A stretch of DNA of 31,511 nt from an uncultured Planctomycetaceae bacterium (GTDB lineage: Bacteria; Planctomycetota; Planctomycetia; Pirellulales; Pirellulaceae): assembly GCA_903927685.1 (NCBI GenBank), contig CAIYOB010000042.1, positions 1-31,511 of the forward strand. Direction: 5' to 3'. Of this stretch, positions 6,861 to 14,847 are shown in pieces. The notes below the pieces were generated by a model. The model saw nothing but the letters and a program-made list of their open reading frames with translations, searched no databases and was not told where the DNA came from. The position numbers and the translations under genes were made by a program. The first letter of the stretch is position 1; every line of letters begins with the position of its first letter.

Positions 6861-9800
6861 TTGTTCACCGCCCTGCAGACGCTCTTGACCCTCGTTGCTG
6901 TTGCCGTGGAACCACCGTCCACCGTCCCCGAAAAGCCCTGGGATCCCGCCTGGGGCAATCATCGGGCCCGGGTGCGCGTGGCCGAACCGGCCGAGGCGGT
7001 TGCGGTCCAGTTGCCCTGGCGACGGCGGGATCACGACGCCGCCGACAAGGCCGTCTGGATCATCCAGGCAGCCACAGGAACTCGCGTGTCGAACGTGGTC
7101 CCGATCGCCATATCCCGCGAGTCGGGAACGCTGATCTTCCAAGCCTCCGAGGCGGGGGAGTACCACGTGTACTTCATGCCGTTCACGATCCAAGGCGGTG
7201 CGTTTCCCACAACGCTGTACCCCGGGCCCGAGCCGGCGGCCGACCAGGCTTGGTCCCAACGGCACCAGCCGAATTGGCCGAGCCTGCCCAGAGCAGAACT
7301 GATCGACTTCCAGTCGCGAACGGAGTTTGACCGGCGCGATCCGATGGAACTGGTGGCTACCGAAGCCGAGCGGAAGACGCTGCTCGACCACTTTCCCGAG
7401 CAGTCGTTCCTGCTCTTCCCCGAGGACCGTACGCGGCCGATCCGCATGACCGACGACTTGCCGGCCGCGTGGATCAGCCAGGGACCGACGCACGTCTTCA
7501 CGGGCACGGCTCGGCGAAACGAGTTCTATGTCTTTCAGATTGGAGTGTTCGCCGCGACGGCTGCCCTGGATGATTTGCGGGTCGAGATGGACCTGGGCGG
7601 ACTGCCCATCCGCTGCTTGAACACGGGAGGCAACGACTGGCTGGGACGGCCGTTCGACAAGTCGGTTTCCGTACCGCTCGGCAAGGTCCAGGCCTTGTGG
7701 TTCGGCGTCGATGTGCCCGCCGAGCAAAGCCCCGGCACGATCCAGGGCAGCGTCACGATCGGCCCACGCGGCGGGCCGTCCCAGGCGGTGGCGGTTTTGC
7801 TGACCATCGAGGACGCCGTGCTGCAAGACCGCGGGGACTCGGAACTGTGGCGGATGACCCGCCTGCGCTGGCTGGATTCGACGGCCGGCCTGGACGACAC
7901 GGTGACGGCGCCTTACACGCCGCTGGTGGTCGAGGGCAGCACGATTCGCTGCCTGGGCCGCAGCTTGACCGTCCGGACCACCGGATTGCCACTATCTATC
8001 AAGGCGGGCGAGCAGGACCTGCTGGCGAGTCCCGTCGAATTCGCCGTCGAGACCGAGCATGGTGACGTCGCCTGGCAGCCGGCCGGTCTGCAGATCACTT
8101 CCCAAAACGCGGCCGCGGTCCATTGGGAATCCACGAGCACAGGGGAAGGTTTGACGGTCCGCTGTACGGCAACGATGGAGTTCGACGGATACACGAACTT
8201 TCAGCTGGCCCTGCGAGCGGACCAGACGACGGAGGTCCGCGACTGTCGGCTGGAGATTCCCCTGAAAAGGCATTTCGCCAGGTACATGATGGGGATGGGG
8301 CGCAAGGGCGGTACGCGGCCGGAACGCTTCGAGTGGACCTGGGATCCGGCTCGCCACCAGGACAGCCTGTGGCTGGGCAACGTGGACGGCGGACTGCAGT
8401 GCAAGCTCAAGGGCCCGGACTACCGCTGGCCGCTGGTCAATATCCACTACAAGCACCGGCCGCTGCTGATGCCGGAGGCGTGGCACAATGCCGGCAAGGG
8501 CGGGTGCACCGTGTCCGAGGAAGGCGAGTGCGTCGTGTTTCGCGCTTGGGGCGGGCCCCGGACGATGCAGGCGGGCGAGGAACAGCGGTTCGATTTTGGC
8601 TTGCTGATCACGCCGGTCAAGCCGCTCGACACCCGCGCCCACTGGACGCAGCGTTATTATCACGGCGGCGTGCCCGCGCCTCGGGACGTGGCCAACCAGG
8701 GCGCCCGGGTCATCAACATCCACCACGGCAACGCCGTCAATCCCTTCATCAATTACCCGTTTCTCACGGAGGACAAGCTCCGTCCGTACATCGACGAGGC
8801 GCACGCGTTGGGGCTGAAGGTCAAACTCTACTACACCATCCGCGAACTGTCGAACCACGTCGCCGAGTTGTGGGCGCTGCGGAGTCTGGGCGACGAGATC
8901 TTCCCGTCCGGCCCCGGGGGCGGTTATGCGTGGTTGTGCGAACACTTGGTCCGCGACTACTCGCCCGCCTGGCACCATCGGTTCGACGACGGGACCTGGT
9001 GCGCGTCCATCAGTCAGACCGGCCTGTCCCGCTGGCACAACTATTACATCGAAGGGCTGGGTTACCTGGCGCGGAACTTGGGTGTGGACGGGCTGTACCT
9101 GGACGAGATCGGCTACGATCGCGAGATCATGAAGCGCGTCCGCCGCGTGTTGGACCGCGAGCGGCCCGGCGCGCTGTTGGATCTGCACTCGTGGAATCAT
9201 CTGAACGATATGGCGGGATTTGCCAACTGCCTGAACCTGTACCTGGAGCATCTGCCGTACCTGGACAGCTTGTGGATCGGCGAGGGACGCAACTACGACG
9301 AGCCGCCCGACCACTGGATGGTCGAGATCGCCGGCATCCCCTTCGGTTTAATGAGCGAGATGCTCGAAGGCGGCGGCAACCCGTGGCGCGGGATGCTGTA
9401 CGGGATGACCAACCGGTTGCCGTGGAGCGGGAACCCGGCGCCCGTCTGGAAGCTGTGGGACCAGTTCGGCATCGCCGAAGCGCAGATGATTGGCTACTGG
9501 GACGAAGCGTGTCCGGTCTCGACCGGCCGAGAGGACGTCTTGGTGACCGTCTATCGGAAGCCGCGGGCGGCTTTGGTCTGCCTCGCCAGTTGGGCCAAAC
9601 AGCCTGTCGAAGGCCGCCTGCAGATCGACTGGAAGGCATTGGGATTGGACCCGGCCAAGGCCAAGCTGTACGCCCCGGAAATCCAGAGTCTGCAAGCCGA
9701 GGATCTGTTCACGCCGGACGAACTGCTGCCCATTGCGCCGGGCCAGGGCTGGATGTTCATCCTCGATGAAACGCCGCGCACGTTGAGCAGCGAATCGGCC

Positions 9801-10442
9801 GCCGATGCTTACGCATCCCGCACGCTGGCGTTCGAGGAGGCGTTCGCTGACGAGTCGCTGGGCGCGGACTGGAAGACGATCCGCTCGAGCCGACCAGGCA
9901 GTTCTCTGGCGCCCGACGCCGGATCGCTGGTCGTCCAGTCCCCGGCGAACAGCTGCGTGTTTGCCGAACGGCGCTTGCCGCCGGGCGTGACTTTGGCCGA
10001 GTGCCAGCTCGATCCCGGCACGGATCGCGGCCAGACCTGGGGACTGGGGCTCGGCCTGGCCTGGGACGACGGCCGGTTCGTGCGGATTCACCTGCGCATG
10101 GAGGACTCGCGATTTGGCTACGACGACGGCCGGCAGGTCTACTTTGGACCGGCCCTCACCGCCGGCCCGCAGCACGTCCGGATCCGGTTGGAGGCCGACG
10201 AGCTTGTCCTGGAGTATCTGCACGGCGTGCATCGCGACCGCCAACGCTGGCGTCGGATCGGCGGCTTCCCGCGGGCCCAGTATCCCGGCGATCCGACGAA
10301 CGTCCGGATCGGTAAGATGGATCAGGCTGGCCGAAACGCCGATTTCCCCGAGCCGGGTCAGGCCGGCGTGTGCCGAGTCAGTCAGCTGCGCGTGTGGCGC
10401 AGCGGAGCGATGCCCCCTCAAGCCCCGGGAAGATTGAAGTGA
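6861..10442 (+). CDS. DUF6067-type glycoside hydrolase-like protein with C-terminal lectin-like domain
   Basis: A 1193-residue protein from a TTG start with a GGAGGA site upstream. The first 16 residues form a short hydrophobic leader, suggesting export. The N-terminal 560 or so residues are beta-rich, like the sandwich domains of GH123/DUF6067 proteins. The centre (about residues 600-960) looks like a TIM barrel: 'VKLYYTIRELSNH', 'GVDGLYLDEIGYDRE' with Asp748-Glu749 as candidate acidic residues, 'LDLHSWNHLND' and 'GMTNRLPWSGNP'. The last 190 residues resemble a concanavalin/LamG-type sandwich that may bind sugar. By family knowledge this points to hydrolysis of a complex polysaccharide, but the exact linkage is unknown. 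It heads a tight plus-strand cluster; the next gene begins 5 nt after its stop, so the two are likely co-transcribed. Confidence 0.82.
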   Translation: MFTALQTLLTLVAVAVEPPSTVPEKPWDPAWGNHRARVRVAEPAEAVAVQLPWRRRDHDAADKAVWIIQAATGTRVSNVVPIAISRESGTLIFQASEAGEYHVYFMPFTIQGGAFPTTLYPGPEPAADQAWSQRHQPNWPSLPRAELIDFQSRTEFDRRDPMELVATEAERKTLLDHFPEQSFLLFPEDRTRPIRMTDDLPAAWISQGPTHVFTGTARRNEFYVFQIGVFAATAALDDLRVEMDLGGLPIRCLNTGGNDWLGRPFDKSVSVPLGKVQALWFGVDVPAEQSPGTIQGSVTIGPRGGPSQAVAVLLTIEDAVLQDRGDSELWRMTRLRWLDSTAGLDDTVTAPYTPLVVEGSTIRCLGRSLTVRTTGLPLSIKAGEQDLLASPVEFAVETEHGDVAWQPAGLQITSQNAAAVHWESTSTGEGLTVRCTATMEFDGYTNFQLALRADQTTEVRDCRLEIPLKRHFARYMMGMGRKGGTRPERFEWTWDPARHQDSLWLGNVDGGLQCKLKGPDYRWPLVNIHYKHRPLLMPEAWHNAGKGGCTVSEEGECVVFRAWGGPRTMQAGEEQRFDFGLLITPVKPLDTRAHWTQRYYHGGVPAPRDVANQGARVINIHHGNAVNPFINYPFLTEDKLRPYIDEAHALGLKVKLYYTIRELSNHVAELWALRSLGDEIFPSGPGGGYAWLCEHLVRDYSPAWHHRFDDGTWCASISQTGLSRWHNYYIEGLGYLARNLGVDGLYLDEIGYDREIMKRVRRVLDRERPGALLDLHSWNHLNDMAGFANCLNLYLEHLPYLDSLWIGEGRNYDEPPDHWMVEIAGIPFGLMSEMLEGGGNPWRGMLYGMTNRLPWSGNPAPVWKLWDQFGIAEAQMIGYWDEACPVSTGREDVLVTVYRKPRAALVCLASWAKQPVEGRLQIDWKALGLDPAKAKLYAPEIQSLQAEDLFTPDELLPIAPGQGWMFILDETPRTLSSESAADAYASRTLAFEEAFADESLGADWKTIRSSRPGSSLAPDAGSLVVQSPANSCVFAERRLPPGVTLAECQLDPGTDRGQTWGLGLGLAWDDGRFVRIHLRMEDSRFGYDDGRQVYFGPALTAGPQHVRIRLEADELVLEYLHGVHRDRQRWRRIGGFPRAQYPGDPTNVRIGKMDQAGRNADFPEPGQAGVCRVSQLRVWRSGAMPPQAPGRLK

Positions 10443-10447
10443 CAACG

Positions 10448-11638
10448 ATGAACATGCGTTTCGCCCGAGTTCACTCGCTCCGCGTCTCTGTGCTCGCAAT
10501 ACTTGTTCTGCTGGTTCTCCGCGTGACCGCGGGCCCGCTGTCCGCCCAGACCGCGGGGAAACTGGCGGCCAGCGTGCAGCCGTTCGTCGAACGCCAGGAA
10601 CTGGCCGGTGCGGTGATGCTGGTCGCCGACAAGGACAAGGTGCTGGCCGCCGAGGCGGTGGGCTGGGCCGACGTGGCAGCGCAGAGGCCGATGCAAGCGG
10701 ACTCGATCTTCTGGATCGCATCGCAGTCCAAACCTATCACTGGGGCGGCGCTGATGATGCTGGTGGACGAAGGCCTGGTGAGCGTTGACGACCCGGTCGA
10801 AAAGTACCTGCCCGAGTTCCGCGGGCAGATGGTCGTCGCGGAAAAGGACGTCGAGCACGTTTTGCTCCGCCGCCCGAGCCATCCGATCAGCGTGAAGAAC
10901 GTGCTCTCGCACACCAGCGGACTGCCGTTCCAATCGGCGTTGGAGGTGCCGACGCTCGATCTATTCCCGCTGGTCGCCCGCGTACGCAGCTACGCGATGA
11001 CGCCGCTCGAGTTCGAGCCGGACAGCAAGTATCAGTACAGCAACGCCGGGATCAACACCGCGGCGCGGGTCATCGAAGTCGTGGCGAGGATGCCGTTTGA
11101 ACGTTTCCTCGACGAACGCTTGTTCCAGCCCTTGGGCATGACCGACACGACGTTCTGGCCCAGCGAGGCTCAAGTGGCCCGAATCGCCAAAGCCTACAAG
11201 CCGGGGGCGGGCAATCAGGGACTGGAGGAAACGAATATCAGCCAGCTGTATTACCCTTTGAGCGACCGCAGCCAGCGATTTCCCATGCCTGCCGGCGGAC
11301 TGTTTTCAACCGCGCACGACTTGGCCCGCTTCTACCAGATGCTGTTGAATGGCGGCGAACTGGACGGCAAGCGGTACTTGTCGGAGTCGGCCGTCAAGCA
11401 GTTGACCAGCCGGCAGACGCCGCCGGAGTTGCCTCAGAGCTACGGCTTCGGTTTCTCCGTCACCGAGCACACGTTTGGTCATGGCGGAGCCTACTCGACC
11501 AATAGCGTCGCCGATACGGAGCGAGGTCTGATCGACATTTGGCTGGTGCAGCATGCCGGCTTTCCCGGCGAAGGCGGCAAGGCCCAAGGTGTTTTCCAGC
11601 AAGCGGCGTTCGCTGCGTTCCCGGGAAAGGTACATTGA
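10448..11638 (+). CDS. Serine hydrolase, class C beta-lactamase/esterase-like
   Basis: A 396-residue protein starting at ATG 10448, 5 nt after the preceding stop; a second ATG at 10454 is also possible. Residues 8-35 form a signal peptide with cleavage likely near LSAQ. The catalytic set of the family is visible: Ser92-x-x-Lys95 ('ASQSKPITG'), Tyr197-x-Asn199 ('YQYSNAGIN') and the HGG triad at 345-347, equivalent to the KTG motif. Members include EstB-type esterases, D-aminopeptidases and penicillin-binding-protein relatives. In this setting, between a glycosidase and an oxidoreductase, deacylation of a sugar polymer is a reasonable guess. Antibiotic resistance is not implied. The longer open frame back to 10370 overlaps the previous gene and is not needed. 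Confidence 0.9.
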   Translation: MNMRFARVHSLRVSVLAILVLLVLRVTAGPLSAQTAGKLAASVQPFVERQELAGAVMLVADKDKVLAAEAVGWADVAAQRPMQADSIFWIASQSKPITGAALMMLVDEGLVSVDDPVEKYLPEFRGQMVVAEKDVEHVLLRRPSHPISVKNVLSHTSGLPFQSALEVPTLDLFPLVARVRSYAMTPLEFEPDSKYQYSNAGINTAARVIEVVARMPFERFLDERLFQPLGMTDTTFWPSEAQVARIAKAYKPGAGNQGLEETNISQLYYPLSDRSQRFPMPAGGLFSTAHDLARFYQMLLNGGELDGKRYLSESAVKQLTSRQTPPELPQSYGFGFSVTEHTFGHGGAYSTNSVADTERGLIDIWLVQHAGFPGEGGKAQGVFQQAAFAAFPGKVH

Positions 11639-11668
11639 GTTGCATGAGTGGTCTATCGCCGAGAAAAC

Positions 11669-11674
11669 AGGAGG
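11669..11674 (+). promoter_or_regulatory. Shine-Dalgarno site fixing the oxidoreductase start
   Basis: AGGAGG with an 8-nt spacer before ATG 11683 selects the start that gives a normal Tat signal. Confidence 0.75.
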
Positions 11675-11682
11675 CTTTCGCC

Positions 11683-13080
11683 ATGTCCCCGCGTGAATCG
11701 AGAAGTGGTTCCCCCACCACCCGCCGTCAGTTCCTAAGCCGGGCCGCCTTGGCCGCGGCGACCGTGACGATTGTGCCGCGGCATGTGCTGGGCGGCGCGG
11801 ACCAGCCGTCGCCGAACGAAAAGCTGAACATTGCCGGGGTGGGCGTGGGCGGGATGGGCAGCCACAACCTCGGCCAGTGCGCCAGCGAGAACATTGTGGC
11901 GTTGTGCGACGTCGATTCGGCGGTGGCGGCGAAGACCTATGCGCAGTATCCGCGGGCCAAGACCTACACCGATTTCCGCGTCATGCTGGACCAGCAGAAG
12001 GACATCGACGCGGTGATCGTGGCGACTCCGGATCATACGCACGCCGTGATCGCCCTGGCGGCCATCCGCCGGGGCAAGCACGTCTACGTGCAGAAGCCGT
12101 TGGCGCACAGCGTCCACGAAGCTCGCGTCCTGACCGAAGCGGCTCGGAAACACAAGGTGGCGACGCAGTTGGGGAACCAGGGGCATTCCGGCGATGGCGC
12201 CCGGTCGATTTGCGAGTGGATCTGGAGCGGGGCGATCGGGCCGGTGCGGGAAGTCCACGCGTGGACCAATCGGCCCGTCTGGCCGCAGGGCATCGAGGTG
12301 GATCGGCCAGCGGAGGCGCCGCCCGTTCCGGCCACGCTCGATTGGGACCTGTGGATTGGCCCGGCTCCCATGCGGCCCTACCATCCTACGTATCATCCGG
12401 GCACGTGGCGGGCTTGGTGGGACTTCGGCACCGGCTCGTTGGGCGACCTGGGCTGCCACATCCTGGACGCGCCTTTCTGGGCGTTGAATCTGAAATACCC
12501 GGTCAGCGTGGAAGGTTGCGTTTCCACGTACTGGCATGGCCTGTGGCAAGAGACCAAGGCCAAGAACGAAACGTATCCCCGCTCGACCATCGTGCGGTAC
12601 CAGTTTCCGGAGCGCGATGGGATGCCCGCGGTCAAGCTGACCTGGTGGGACGGCGGCATGCTGCCGCCGCGTCCGGACGATCTTGAGGAAGGCCGCCGGA
12701 TGGGCGACAGCGATGGCGGGGTTCTGTTCATCGGGGACAAGGGAAAACTGATGTGCGGCTGCTATGGGCGCGGCCCGCGGCTGATTCCGGAGCCCCAGAT
12801 GAAGGCGTTTACGCCGCCTCCCGAAACCCTGGCCCGCATCCCGGGCGGTCAGGACGGACACGAGCAGGATTGGGTCCGCGCGTGCAAGGGCGGCCCTGCG
12901 ACCAGTTCGAATTTCGACTTTTCCGGGCCCCTGTCGGAAATGGTGCTGATGGGCAACCTGGCCGTGCGGTATCCTAACCGCAAGTTGCTTTGGCACGGCG
13001 AGAACATGGAGGTGACGAACGATGCCGAGGCCAATGCGTACGTCCGGCGGCAATATCGACCCGGCTGGACATTGGAGTAA
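11683..13080 (+). CDS. Gfo/Idh/MocA family oxidoreductase with Tat signal
   Basis: A 465-residue NAD(P)-dependent sugar oxidoreductase-type protein. The ATG at 11683 has a perfect AGGAGG 8 nt upstream, which beats the earlier in-frame GTG/ATG codons. A twin-arginine signal is present (RRQFLSR at 14-20, then an Ala-rich core), so the protein is probably exported folded with its cofactor. The Rossmann motif GVGVGGMG is at 52-59, and the catalytic Lys-Pro block 'YVQKPLAHS' at 135-143, where the commoner E-K-P is Q-K-P. The C-terminal half matches the bacterial-type domain abundant in Planctomycetota, with 'TWWDGG' and 'LFIGDKGKL'. The substrate is likely a sugar or inositol-type alcohol released by the neighbouring hydrolases, but it cannot be named from sequence. 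Confidence 0.93.
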   Translation: MSPRESRSGSPTTRRQFLSRAALAAATVTIVPRHVLGGADQPSPNEKLNIAGVGVGGMGSHNLGQCASENIVALCDVDSAVAAKTYAQYPRAKTYTDFRVMLDQQKDIDAVIVATPDHTHAVIALAAIRRGKHVYVQKPLAHSVHEARVLTEAARKHKVATQLGNQGHSGDGARSICEWIWSGAIGPVREVHAWTNRPVWPQGIEVDRPAEAPPVPATLDWDLWIGPAPMRPYHPTYHPGTWRAWWDFGTGSLGDLGCHILDAPFWALNLKYPVSVEGCVSTYWHGLWQETKAKNETYPRSTIVRYQFPERDGMPAVKLTWWDGGMLPPRPDDLEEGRRMGDSDGGVLFIGDKGKLMCGCYGRGPRLIPEPQMKAFTPPPETLARIPGGQDGHEQDWVRACKGGPATSSNFDFSGPLSEMVLMGNLAVRYPNRKLLWHGENMEVTNDAEANAYVRRQYRPGWTLE

Positions 13081-13150
13081 CCGTCTCTGAGAATACCGTG
13101 TTGCCCGGCAACGGCCCAACTCGTCCCTTTCGTCGCAGGAGAATCAAATC

Positions 13151-13738
13151 GTGGACCAAAAGCCTTTGGAAGCGGTACCAGTGAGTGTTCCGGCGGATCC
13201 ATCCTCGGAGGCGGTGACGCCGGAAATCGTGACGGCTGATCCGCTGCAGGCGGTCCGGGCCGAGTTGGCCCAGTTGCACGCGCGCGGGACCTCGGGCGCG
13301 GGCTGGTTCTTCTGGATCGCCGCCTTGTCGCTGGTGAATTCGATCATCTCGCTGACCGGCGGCGACCGGCATTTCGTGGTCGGACTGGGGGTGACGTTCG
13401 CGGCGGATATCGTCGCCCGGGTGGTCGCCGATCAGAACCCGGACGCCGCGGCCGTCGCCAAGGGGATCGCCTTTGGGTTCAGCGTCGCTGTGGCCGGAGT
13501 CCTGTGCCTGTTCGGCTGGCTGTCCCGCCGCCCGCTGCTGCCGGTCTTCGTCATCGGCATGGTCCTGTACCTGCTGGACGGCCTGCTCTATGTGTTGTTC
13601 CAGGACTGGATGAGCGTCGGTTTTCATGCGTTCGTGCTGTTCGGCATGTGGAGCGGCTTCCAGGCCTACCGCCAGATGCTGTCCATGAAAGCCGCCCTCC
13701 AGCAGCAATTGGCCGCCGGCGTGGCGCCGGGCGGGTGA
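13151..13738 (+). CDS. Small multi-pass membrane protein, function unknown
   Basis: A 195-residue protein with a GTG start and AGGAG 9 nt upstream. The first 50 residues are soluble and Pro/Glu-rich. About five hydrophobic segments follow: residues about 54-73 ('WFFWIAALSLVNSII'), 76-96, 100-125, 130-150 and 155-178. I do not recognise the family and see no catalytic motif. It lies 70 nt after the oxidoreductase on the same strand and may be the last gene of that cluster. A palindromic repeat lies about 125 bp downstream. Confidence 0.8.
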   Translation: MDQKPLEAVPVSVPADPSSEAVTPEIVTADPLQAVRAELAQLHARGTSGAGWFFWIAALSLVNSIISLTGGDRHFVVGLGVTFAADIVARVVADQNPDAAAVAKGIAFGFSVAVAGVLCLFGWLSRRPLLPVFVIGMVLYLLDGLLYVLFQDWMSVGFHAFVLFGMWSGFQAYRQMLSMKAALQQQLAAGVAPGG

Positions 13739-14277
13739 GCGGTGTGCTGGGACGTGGGTGACTCGGCGCTGCTTCTCGGCCCTCGTCCTGGATAGCTCCC
13801 TCACTCGCGGGGTAATGCGGATTCGTCACGCACCGGCAATTCCCCGAAGATCTGTACCACCGTAACCCGAAGCGTCAGCGAGGACAACCTGTTGTCCGTC
13901 CTCGCCCGGGCTGCGGGTTGCGGCAGGCCCCTCATCCGGGCTAGAACTCGCCTCATCTGCTCATCGACCCTGCCGGCCTCCGCAATCCGCCCATCCGGGT
14001 GGAAAACTTCGGCGGCATGTTGCGTTCGCGAAACACGCCGCCCAGCCGCTGTTGACCGCGAGCAACCGAAAGCCCTCGGTCAAGCAACTTTCTCGTCCGT
14101 CTTCGTTTTTTGATTTGACACCGTCCCCTTGTGACATAGGTTTCCTTCAACAGGAGTCTGGCGGCATGGCCGCCGGGCGCTTGCGGCAACCTCAGCGATG
14201 GCCGAGTCCGACCCGTACCCGGGATCGTGGCCGGATGACAGCAATCCAGTTGAAGTTGCTTGGTTTGGTGCCTCCGA
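13739..14277. other. Intergenic region upstream of the riboswitch
   Basis: I see no gene here. It holds a palindromic repeat at 13864-13919 and a TTGACA at 14115-14120. The latter could be a -35 box for the riboswitch transcript, but no good -10 hexamer sits at 16-18 nt. The plus-strand frame open from 14198 runs through the riboswitch and is not taken as coding. Confidence 0.5.
13864..13919. repeat. Imperfect palindrome of the 'ACCCGAAGCGT(C/G)AGCGAGGA' family
   Basis: Outer arms AACCCG (13864-13869) and CGGGTT (13914-13919) pair, as do AGC/GCT inside them. The tip is a perfect GGACAAC/GTTGTCC stem with a 2-nt loop. The left arm matches, at most positions, the arm of the palindrome at 23741-23794. 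This suggests one dispersed repeat family. Confidence 0.7.
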
Positions 14278-14372
14278 TTCCCCGATAAGGGCAAACCAGT
14301 CGCAAGGCTGGGACGCAAAACCGAGGGCCGCGCCGGCTGGTCCGGCGGGGCAGCCTGGTTACCGAAGGGACA
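14278..14372 (+). ncRNA. Class I cyclic-di-GMP riboswitch (GEMM-I)
   Basis: The core elements are nearly invariant: 'AAGGGCAAACC' (14287-14297), 'GGGACGCAAA' (from about 14310) and 'GGTTACCGA' (from about 14357). P2 is a 6-bp CCAGTC/GGCTGG stem closed by a GCAA tetraloop, the loop that docks into P3. P3 is a GC-rich arm. P1 pairs UCCC with GGGA. In Vibrio Vc2 numbering, the ligand-contact bases A18, G20, A47 and C92 are all kept. G20 argues for c-di-GMP rather than the cGAMP-type variant, which has A20. It lies about 200 nt before the Flp pilin start on the same strand, so c-di-GMP should control that gene. The direction of the response is not clear from sequence. Confidence 0.95.
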
Positions 14373-14575
14373 TTGAGTTTTTCGACGGTGGCGAGCCACG
14401 GTCTGAGGACAGGGGAAGAGAGGCGTGTGGTGTGTTACCCGAGAGCCTGAGCGGACGCCTTGAGATCCGAACGAGTGGTCCACGCGTCCGTGGCAGGTCA
14501 CGAATCCTTTTCATCCCGGCCGCGCGGCAGACGGTTGCCGCACGACAGCGGCCTCGACCAACTGTGGAGGTTAGT
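14373..14575 (+). promoter_or_regulatory. Leader between aptamer and pilin gene; possible expression platform
   Basis: A T-run (GTTTTT) follows the aptamer with no hairpin directly before it. A CCACG/CGTGG hairpin at 14480-14493 is followed, after 14 nt, by CCTTTT, a weak intrinsic-terminator candidate. Close to the start, CCTC (around 14552) can pair with the GAGG of the ribosome binding site GGAGG (14566-14570), which could hide it. Either transcriptional or translational control is possible. Confidence 0.35.
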
Positions 14576-14746
14576 ATGAAGAATATCGCTCTGAAGATCC
14601 GTGGTTTCCTGGGTTGCGAAGACGGCGCCACCGCCGTTGAGTACGCTGTGATGGTCGCCCTGATCATCGCCACCTGCATCGCGACCATCGGCACGATGGG
14701 CAGCGAAGTGAACGCCACGTTCGATGCCGTTAACATGGCGATGTAA
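14576..14746 (+). CDS. flp: Flp/Fap family type IVb pilin
   Basis: A 56-residue prepilin with GGAGG 5 nt before the ATG. A short charged leader (MKNIALKIRG...CEDG) ends in Gly17, followed by ATAVEYAVMVALIIATC. Glu at +5 and Tyr at +6 after the cleavage Gly are the Flp signature, processed by a TadV-type prepilin peptidase, and the hydrophobic helix that follows drives pilus assembly. The length is normal for Flp pilins. In Tad systems it polymerises into adhesive fibres for surface attachment. No tad/cpa assembly genes lie in the window, so this pilin gene stands alone. Control by the c-di-GMP riboswitch upstream fits its role. A strong terminator follows. Confidence 0.93.
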   Translation: MKNIALKIRGFLGCEDGATAVEYAVMVALIIATCIATIGTMGSEVNATFDAVNMAM

Positions 14747-14800
14747 GCGCCGCCGCGAAACGGGCGAGTGAAACGGAACCGAGAACAGGATCGCACTTGG

Positions 14801-14843
14801 CCCCCCCGATGCCGCTTCGGCAACGGGGGGCTTTGCGTTTCTT
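14801..14843 (+). terminator. Intrinsic terminator after the pilin gene
   Basis: CCCCCCG (14802-14808) pairs with CGGGGGG (14824-14830) and GCCG pairs with CGGC inside, with a 3-nt loop. It is followed by the T-rich CTTTGCGTTTCTT. It lies between convergent genes and fits plus-strand transcription best. Confidence 0.82.
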
Positions 14844-14847
14844 GGTC

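Noticed and set aside
7992..9314. 440-residue minus-strand open frame inside the DUF6067 gene
   Set aside because: Antisense shadow of a high-GC gene; no domain, and the plus-strand protein is recognisable.
11734..13119. 461-residue minus-strand open frame across the oxidoreductase gene
   Set aside because: Shadow frame with Arg/His/Pro-rich composition; the plus strand encodes a clear Gfo/Idh/MocA protein.
14278..14372. GEMM-Ib (cGAMP-type) riboswitch
   Set aside because: The position equivalent to Vc2 G20 is G, not A, so c-di-GMP is the better ligand.
14198..14575. In-frame N-terminal extension of the pilin
   Set aside because: It would cross the riboswitch; the GGAGG site and the normal Flp leader place the start at 14576.
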